64,000 bases of DNA, taken from Sipunculus nudus. Its lineage: Eukaryota > Annelida > Sipuncula > Golfingiida > Sipunculidae. Below the pieces are notes generated by a model. The model was given only the letters and a program-made list of their open reading frames with translations, searched no databases and was not told the DNA's origin. How positions within the stretch are numbered: position 1 is the first letter of the stretch; every line of letters begins with the position of its first letter. Made by a program: the position numbers and the translations under genes. The stretch is taken from assembly GCA_026874595.1 (NCBI GenBank), contig CM049307.1:57581870-57645869 (forward strand). The letters run 5' to 3'. This document shows, one piece after another, positions 56,811 through 64,000 of this stretch.

Positions 56811-57477
56811 ATTTGTATAAAACTGTAGACATGGGGTACCATGTAAGCGTTTAAAAATATCGGGATGAAAACAAGTGATCTATGAAAAGTTGAACACAGT
56901 TTAGCATCAAGATGCCAACTTAATGCAGGAATGATCATATCTGAACCAGCAGAAAATCAATTTTTGCCCAAATCCTTTTGATACTGCTGGTGAAGCTCCG
57001 AACTTGAGGAGAAAGTAAAAATCAAAGTAAAAACTAAATAAGAAAAAAAAACTCTTGCTCGAGAGCTTAAATTCAGGAAGCCAAGTATTTAAGCCCTCCG
57101 CGAGAATTTTTTTTATATAGAGAAGACTAACTATGAAAGCTTTATTTTTTTTATTGAGAAACAGTCAGTCTAGCTCACTAGATAATTCAGCTAAAGTAAT
57201 GGATAATACTTTTAAAGTAATGGATAATAATATGACTGTACATTTTATTTGTCATAGTAATGTCAAGAGGAGAAAAACACTGTGATGAAAGACGAAGGAT
57301 TTTTTTAATGATATTCAGGGTCTATCCATGAAAGTCAGCTCCTTTTGCAGGGGAGAGGTGTATTTGCATAGGTTTCCAGATTAATTTGTATGGAATTCCT
57401 GATGGGTCTGTCCAACGATCCATGAGGTATACTCTCACCGGACTATCATTTATCGCTTGTGTCAAGCAAGCGGAACT
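56811..57477. other. No feature recognised
   Basis: Nothing supportable seen. Confidence 0.4.
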
Positions 57478-57862
57478 ACGGTCGAACCTTGAATATCCGA
57501 ATAATATTGGGGACATCAGATTTGTTCGGATATTTGAGGTAACGTATATACGGATATGTAAGATATGCAATTTGTTTAAAAAAATATACTAAAATATTAC
57601 TAAAAGTCGATATATGTGAGCATATTAAGGGTCAAACCCATTAAGTTTAATTTGATCGGGCCGATCGTTATTCTTCACGTCAGAGTAATTAAACGCCACC
57701 ATATCAGTAGTCTCGGACTCGCGTTCGGTAATTTGGGATAAAAATATATTTTTCGAATGTCGTATTTCTACTTTTCGGTTAACAGAGGTAAATTTGGGTT
57801 TCACAATTTACTGTCCGGATAACTAATTTTCGGAAAACGAGATAAGGAAATTCGAGGTTATA
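57478..57862. mobile_element. MITE with GGTCGAACCTTGAATATCCG end
   Basis: Left AACCTTGAATATCC and, in reverse, right AACCTCGAATTTCC are inverted termini. Internal TTCGGATATTTGAGG and GTCCGGATAACTAATTTTCGG echo them. The layout resembles pogo/Tigger-type non-autonomous elements. Confidence 0.5.
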
Positions 57863-58074
57863 TTATATTGGAATCAATCTCACGAACTTACATCTAGGAA
57901 AGTGCATGGCGGGGCGGCCGAAATAGTCTGTGCGAGGCGGGCTGCGGGTTGATGATCCGGCAATTCAGTAAAACATGAATAAAAAATTATAAATTAAAAA
58001 AAAATCATTTAAAGACCTCTAAAATGATTCCGGTGGTGTAAAAATAGTTATATTGAGAGATAAATGTTAACTAG

Positions 58075-58849
58075 ATGTGGTCGGACAATAGTCCTCAGAG
58101 GACCCGCATTTCTGGTAGTGCTGGACTTGTTTACATGTGGGTGAAAAGTTTAGGTTAAAGTTGAAAAATATGAAAAACAGAATTGAATTAGGATTTTATT
58201 CATATGCATGAGGGAAAAAAATTCTATTTGTCCATATAATATTAAAGAGGATATGTCTCGAATAATGTGTGCAATAGAAAATCACCGATGGTACTCTGTT
58301 GCCCATATTTAAATTTTGAGCAAGTCAATATTTCAATAGGTCAGACGCACCATACAGGCGCCAATTTAATGATCCCAGTGAATTTGAGAAAGATCAAGCA
58401 TGTTCTTGTTGAGATATCAGGTGCGAAAGAAAATCAACAATGTGCTCTAGCAGCCATATTGGAATTTCAATAGGTCTGCGATTCGATAGAGATTGAGCCC
58501 TTGTAAGTACCATTCATGTTTGTGAATTTGGGAAAGCTGCAGTATGTTGTTGTTGAGTTATCGCGTGTGAAAAATAATCAGCGATTGGGCTTTAGTGGCC
58601 ATATTTGAATTCAGACAGGTCTGTTATTCAATAGGTCTAGAGCCCTCATAGGTACCAATCATCCCTGTGAATTTGGTAAAGCTGCAGTATGTTGTTGTAG
58701 AGTTATCGCGCGCGAAAGAAAGTGTCACTGACGGAAGGGCGGAACTACGGAAGGTCGGATGGACGGAGGGACGGACTGACACGGTGATCACTATACTAAA
58801 TAAAGCACCGCTATAGTACCCCGCTTGTCAAGCGGGGCCCTAACTAATT
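58075..58849 (+). mobile_element. Pearl/HINE-like non-autonomous Helitron
   Basis: Left: GTCCTCAGAGGAC palindrome at about 58,091. Middle: three core repeats, marked by GTGAATTTG at 58,378, 58,522 and 58,667 (periods 144 and 145), each with RAAGCTGCAGTATGTTGTTG-like and GAGTTATCGCG parts. Then a degenerate ACGG tract (58,729-58,780). Right: a perfect hairpin CCCCGCTT-GTC-AAGCGGGG (about 58,821-58,839) followed by CCCTAACTAA|T, a CTRR|T end. This order matches the pearl elements described from bivalves and the HINE/Helentron class. Confidence 0.7.
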
Positions 58850-59876
58850 TTAAATTATTTCGTTAACTTCTTACACTGACTGACAGTTGTATTAATTAAG
58901 CATGCAAATGTTTCTTTTTTTAGGTAAAATTCAATTAGTTACACAAAATAGATGATGCATCATAAATTTGAAATCTAAATTTTAAACAATGGTCCTAATT
59001 GCAGTGGGAGCTGGCCATAACTTAGTACAAAGTTACCTGGCCTAATATTGTATATGGACTGTAACCTCCGTACATGTGTCAGGTTTCACATATAATATTA
59101 GAATGGCTAGGAGTGAAGCAAGGGCATAATTACCTTTGAACTTGTAATAGACACTGTGTGGCTACAGCTGGCTCTTTAAGCGAATCAATTGACCTAGAAC
59201 TGCACAAAGCCTACAAGGTGGACTCCTTATCTAATTAATTGTTACTCCATGTGGTGTCTTATTGTAACTTACATTGACCACTGGTCAAATCCCTGTTTGG
59301 ACACAGACCAAATTTAGGTGATGGCCGGCAGCTATAATATAGGGACACCGTTCTGAAATTTGCTGATAAATAAATGACGTCCATATATATACCGGCGTTG
59401 TTGGCACAGGGGTAACCATGCATAATAAATGACGGGTATATACATGCACTTCAATTGCACTGAATGTGTTAAGCACTTTAGCACCTGCTGTGTGATCTAA
59501 GGCATTCATGGATGTCAGTTTATATGTGTTTCCTGTCAGTATTTTAAACAATGTGTTATAATTTCATGTCATTGTCCACATATAAGATTTTGCAGGTTGT
59601 GCAGATTTTTATTCCTGTACCTTGATTTAAACTAATTATATACATTTTATGAGTATAATGTCTTTTATCGTCATAATGTAATACCATAGTGCATGTATGT
59701 TCCTGGATTATATGCATTTCTTATCTAGCCTAAGTAATATTTAAATCTTACAGTCTGCATCTTTATTTAATGATTTTTTTTCATAGTAATTTTTATGCAA
59801 TTGCTTGCTTTTAATAGCGTTTTAGAGCACAGCACCGTTGATTTTACGCTTTACAAAATAAATTAATAATAATATT
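58850..59876. other. No feature recognised
   Basis: Nothing supportable seen. Confidence 0.4.
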
Positions 59877-59883
59877 ATTATTT

Positions 59884-59929
<46 letters not shown>
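59877..59929. repeat. (ATT)n microsatellite
   Basis: About 17 ATT units. Confidence 0.95.
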
Positions 59930-60289
59930 AACCTGTTCCTGATTTGTCAGCAACAGGCCCCGTGAAGACCCTCCAGTGTTTCTGTGATTAACACTATAGT
60001 GGTTGAAATCTGTTGTAAAATCATACTTGATGATTGAAAGGTATACATATTTACCATTTGTTCACAAGGGGCTATCGCAGCTCTATCTATCAGAAACTGT
60101 GAATACCGTGTATTTAGCAGTGTTACATTCCATTTTGCGGGCTATAACATATATTTAAATAGCTCCAGGAGAGTGCTTATAAACTGCTTGTAAAACATGG
60201 TATTTATTAATTAAACAAATATAACTTTAATTTCAAGTCCTTATATTAACAACTAATTAAAGCTTAATATAATTTATATAATCATTATC

Positions 60290-60290
<1 letters not shown>
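59930..60290. other. No feature recognised
   Basis: TATCGCAGCTCTATCTATCA (about 60,073) loosely resembles 47,430-47,470. Confidence 0.3.

Positions 60291-60347
<57 letters not shown>
60291..60347. repeat. (TA)n microsatellite
   Basis: About 28 TA units, followed at once by the repeat block at 60,352. Confidence 0.95.
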
Positions 60348-60351
<4 letters not shown>

Positions 60352-60353
<2 letters not shown>

Positions 60354-60393
60354 CGCTCTTTACACAGCGCTTTACCTATAGGGCTACTTCCTA
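60352..60393. repeat. ~42 bp block repeated at 61,540
   Basis: TACGCTCTTTACACAGCGCT, TTACCTATAGG and CTACTTCCTAT recur at 61,540-61,582 with few changes, same orientation, 1.19 kb apart. Both lie close to (TA)n tracts. Confidence 0.8.
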
Positions 60394-61074
60394 TATCGTA
60401 AGGCGCTGTTTGTTATGACCTCGTATCCTGAATTGCAACACCAGAGGGGAGCACTGTATTTTTGTCCAATCAGATGAAACCTTGTGCTGGAAGACAAAGC
60501 CAAGCGAGGAATACACGGAGCCAATCATATTAATTTCTTTTTGAGTGACAGCTCATCCCCCAGCGTAACCGTCTGAACAGGCCACAGGCTCAGAGAGAAT
60601 TGCCCCTGACATGGTTTGCTTAGGGCCTTGGGCACATAGGATGCTCGGCCGGTGAGCTGTAATTCAAACGAAACGTAACAACAAAGGCTGCGTGCACACC
60701 TCGCTGGCTGGTTTCAGTTCTGCAGACAACAGGTACATGGCTACGCTAACACAGTCATAGTGTCATAATCGAATCGGTCGATGATGCGAGAATGCAGAGG
60801 GAGCAATTTAAATTCGACCGGAAACTGATCAAGAGGCGCTTGAAGCGCGGCAATGGGCGGAGCCAGGATGCCTGTCGAGTGTTTGTTTATTGGCACATGA
60901 TTGGCTGCTTGTCACATCGTACGCACGTTTATTTCAGTGGACAACAAACCGCCATCTGGTGTCTAAATATATCATAAACGGTCAAAGCTGGCAGCGCGAA
61001 AATCAGTTGCTTCTTTAGAAGCGCAAGATTTCCGCTGCCTCGGGAGCGTAATATAATATATATAATAAGAGGTA
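60394..61074. other. No gene; GC-richer patch
   Basis: Less AT-rich than its surroundings, with CCAAT-like (60,521; inverted GATTGGC 60,899) and GGGCGGAG (60,855) motifs, so it might be a promoter. No gene start can be assigned; the 61-codon frame at 60,792 is unsupported. Confidence 0.3.
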
Positions 61075-61315
61075 TATAGCCGTACGTGTTATAGTATATA
61101 GTTGAAGCGAAGGGTAAGACAAACAGCGACGCTTTTTAGATAGACTAACTAGTTTATTAAAACACGATCGGGCTTTCGAAGTACAGAGACTTCTTCGTCC
61201 GGTGTTTATTTAGTGGGAACGTGTAGAGAGATGTTATATGATGGAACGATAATGTATAGAGTCCATATTGCCAGAAACAGTGTTTTTACACGCTGATTGA
61301 TAAATACCAATGACG
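61075..61315 (-). mobile_element. 3' tail of a retroelement
   Basis: On minus, ACGAAGAAGTCTCTGTACTT then CGAAAGCCCGATCGTGTTTT and AATAAACTAGTTAGTCTATC. I recall this as a conserved tail of retroelements in many invertebrate genomes (peptide-like EEVSVLRKPDRVL in one frame). No RT is present. It abuts (TA)n at 61,318. Confidence 0.4.
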
Positions 61316-61316
61316 T

Positions 61317-61317
<1 letters not shown>

Positions 61318-61395
<78 letters not shown>
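61318..61395. repeat. (TA)n microsatellite
   Basis: Long TA run with one G. Confidence 0.95.
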
Positions 61396-61539
61396 CCGGA
61401 ATATAAAACTACATAGGCTTGTAGTTGTATATTACCTGTATTATGCCACTGGCTATCAAAGTTTGAAAATATAACAAATAAGTAGATCTTGCAAGATTTG
61501 TGTTTATTTAAACAATTATTGCGGTACGCTGTCCGCAGG

Positions 61540-61582
61540 TACGCTCTTTACACAGCGCTTTATCTACAGGCCAACTACCTAT
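61540..61582. repeat. Second copy of the 60,352 block
   Basis: TACGCTCTTTACACAGCGCT followed by TTATCTACAGGCCAACTACC. Confidence 0.8.
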
Positions 61583-61773
61583 GTGTAATTCTCAGAATAG
61601 GGGTCAATTTCGAGTTCCCAAACAGAGGCAAAAAAGTTGTTGCAAAATTCATTTTTTCTTCTTTCCTTTTCAAGCGGGATATATGAAAGGTCAAAAACTC
61701 CCATCAGCAGCGCACTTTTATCCATACTTGCTTTTTTACCACAATAGAAGAATAGCAGTCTTTAGTCAGCAAG

Positions 61774-62547
61774 TCAACTCCGTTACAGCAGTTTATTTTT
61801 TTTTAAATCACAAAATAATGCGGTAAAAAAGAAGAATGAATGTGTCACGTATGTAGATTTTACAAAAGTATGGTACACAATCATCATAAACACTAGAGTT
61901 TGATTTGAAAATTATTCCTGACATTTTTATTAATGCTAAATAATAAGGTGATAGTGCACACAAATGTTTGACCCATAAAGTGCATTGAAGAGAACTTGCT
62001 AAAAGAGACAGGTATACGCTCAATATTACTGATCTCCTACAAATTGTCCATCATTTGACAATAGTTTGTAACGTTATCTTCTGCAAAGTCTGGAGGAAAA
62101 CGGTCGAATATAGTTTTTGGCTAAAATGTTGCGCTGACTGGAATGTAACGGAGTTGATAACGCACTAAATTATTAAGATATTCTTACCTAAACTTTTAAC
62201 ACATTTGAACAAAAAGTAAACAGATAACTATCAAGTTGTATCATGCTAAAATATATCGACACAAGTTACCCTGACCGGTAAACAAAAGTTTACCATATAA
62301 AGTTTATTTTAAACACATAAAGTCAATTAATGTAAATTACTGCTAAATTGAACAACTCAGCTCGGGATTGTTGCGAGAAAGAACTTGCTAAATGCCTACC
62401 TACTAGGTATTTAACCATTTCAATATGAATTCAATAAAAACATATTTCTCCTTTAATGACAATAAAATACTTGAGAAAGTAAAGAAATGCCAACATTATC
62501 TAAATCCAGGAAAATATTGTTACAATTAAGAGCTGTAACGGAGTTGA
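61774..62547. repeat. TGTAACGGAGTTGA motif, three copies
   Basis: Inverted at 61,774-61,787, direct at 62,144-62,157 and 62,534-62,547, all 14 bases exact. The intervening DNA is AT-rich and non-coding. Spacing of 370 and 390 suggests a repeat element of unknown class. Confidence 0.7.
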
Positions 62548-63170
62548 TCAATTTTCAACAAAAATGATAGTCTTGTTACCTTATAGAGCTGTGCTATATA
62601 TGCAACTGGCATTAAAGGCTAGTGTCATCTAAACTAATAAAATATTATCATTAATTTCACATATATTTAAAACAATAACGCAAATATTATAGTAAACTGA
62701 TACCAATTTTTGGATTTACAGTGAATCCTAAGTAAAAAGGGCCTGCTCGACCACTTAAAAGGTGTACACAGTAATATGTTCCAAAACTTTCTCCTAATTT
62801 AATGCAAAAGACTTCATATTTTATTAAGAAGTCATAATTTCCTTGGATGGTCAATGCAATGCTAAAACGTGATGGAGCTGAACACTTTCAGCGGCCTTGT
62901 AATCAACCTGAATTCGTGTTACAATAAAAGCTGTCATGTGTAGAACAGAGAACGGAATACACAACACACAGTGTTCATATTTGGAATGTTCTCCTTTCGT
63001 TTGTGGGCTAAGGGGATATTCTTTCTTATATAAATGCCTAACACTTCATTAGATGAATCCAACAGAAAATAATAATGTCTATATACCCTCATTCGTTCTT
63101 TTCCAGTCTTAGCCATGGTGATTAGCCTGTAAACCCAATGAATTTAAGTTATAAGCTCATAAACAAACTA
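62548..63170. other. No feature recognised
   Basis: Weak echo of the preceding motif at 62,868 (ACGTGATGGAGCTGAAC). Nothing else seen. Confidence 0.35.
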
Positions 63171-63174
63171 GAGG

Positions 63175-63262
63175 TGCGGACCGGACCGCTTGGACCGATA
63201 ACACAAAATACCGGACCGCTTATTCCTGAACCGGACCGGTTGGACCGCCGAACTTAATGTTA
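63175..63262. repeat. ACCGGACCG-rich cluster
   Basis: GCGGACCGGACCGCTTGGACC, ATACCGGACCGCTTATTCC, GAACCGGACCGGTTGGACCG occur in 80 bases. GC-rich island in AT-rich DNA, possibly a transposon terminus. Confidence 0.5.
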
Positions 63263-63625
63263 AAAGGATTAAGTTAAACAAATGTGTTTCAGGATTTAGT
63301 TTCACCAACAATCGTGTTATGAACAAGGGGTAATAAACCATCTCAGAAAGACTCATTGGCTACATAAAATATATTTAAAGCAATGACAGCTGCAATAGTA
63401 CAATTATATACGTGCACATGTATTATTTTATTTTTTTTTTCCATCGTGAGTAACAGTTAAAGTTCATATTTTGTTATTAACTTATGATTGAAGTGACATG
63501 TTCAGCATTAGATCATTGTCCCTGCTGTGTTGCACAATGCTGATACTTTTGCTTAGTATAATAAGACCAATTTCTATACGATGAATACATTAAATATATT
63601 CTTTATATTAAATTATTAACAAAGG

Positions 63626-63870
63626 ATTAATAAGTTTTGTGTATCAGATCGCACATAAACCATTACATAACTTATCAGCTGATGTCAATCTGCATCCCTG
63701 CCCAGTATAATCTTTGAATCAGCTCGCCCAACCCTGCACATTAGATTAATAAGTTTTCAATATCAAATCGCACTTAAACCGCTACAAAACTTCAACAGCG
63801 TATGTCACCCCGCATCTATCCCCGCCAAGCAAATTCTTTAAATCAGCTCGCTCCACCCTGCACATTTGGC
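63626..63870. repeat. Two-unit tandem duplication, period 119
   Basis: Units begin ATTAATAAGTTTT at 63,626 and 63,745. They share ATCGCAC.TAAACC, ATCAGCTCGC and ACCCTGCACAT. Diverged. Confidence 0.75.
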
Positions 63871-64000
63871 TTATATTCTAATCACTATGCCCCACACAGT
63901 AACACAAAATATTTACCATTGAAAAATTTATTAAAAAAGACTGTAATTTTAAATTTGTCATTAAAAATCAAACCCAGATCCTGCGATTAAAGTATAGAAT
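63871..64000. other. No feature recognised
   Basis: Nothing supportable seen up to the window end. Confidence 0.3.

Noticed and set aside
60792-60977. 61-codon frame in the GC-richer patch
   Set aside because: Basic N terminus but no homology that I recognise and no splice context; more likely promoter or repeat DNA.

Overview
This is a eukaryotic, AT-rich and intron-bearing window. Introns have GT-AG borders, non-coding DNA dominates, and the interspersed repeats are of many kinds: a Penelope-like element, a jockey/CR1-like LINE, a hAT relic, Helitron/HINE-like elements, tRNA-derived SINEs, TA-flanked MITEs, and long (TA)n, (TG)n and poly-G tracts. The combination suggests a marine invertebrate. 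A pearl-like element with ~145 bp core repeats (around 58.1-58.85 kb) favours a mollusc or another lophotrochozoan, but the sequence alone does not prove this.

Three host genes can be supported. (1) A two-coding-exon gene on + (19.5-21.15 kb) encodes a 98-residue secreted protein with one ten-cysteine VWC domain. (2) A seven-coding-exon FMN-dependent 2-hydroxyacid oxidase (HAO/glycolate oxidase) gene lies on - (38,179 down to 28,565) and ends in a peroxisomal Ala-Lys-Ile signal. As given, it carries a one-base deletion exactly at the conserved active-site tyrosine codon. (3) A rhodopsin-like GPCR on - (52,499-51,423) is coded in one exon, with a probable upstream 5' UTR exon ending at 53,458. 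A possible signal-peptide exon on - (50,572-50,458) is weaker.

Layout. 0-1.4 kb: Penelope-like relic abutting (TG)n. 1.95-4.44 kb: TIR element with a nested MITE. 5.0-9.8 kb: inverting minisatellite, ~2 kb repeat, Helitron-like element, and an exact 755 bp duplicate. 11.2-12.9 kb: LINE relic. 13.1-14.15 kb: inverted copy of the 5.7 kb repeat. 17.5-19.5 kb: transposon and SINE pieces and a 207 bp tandem duplication. 19.5-21.2 kb: VWC gene. 22.8-24.8 kb: hAT transposase relic. 28.5-38.2 kb: HAO gene, whose third coding intron holds a 3.4 kb stack of nested elements. 38.6-40.4 kb: partial second copy of HAO intron/exon 5. 41.9-48.3 kb: SINEs and largely featureless DNA. 48.9-50.4 kb: two copies of one MITE. 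51.4-53.5 kb: GPCR. 54.5-64 kb: SINEs, MITEs, a HINE and simple repeats.

The three genes share no evident pathway. The coherent story is repeat dynamics around and inside the HAO locus.
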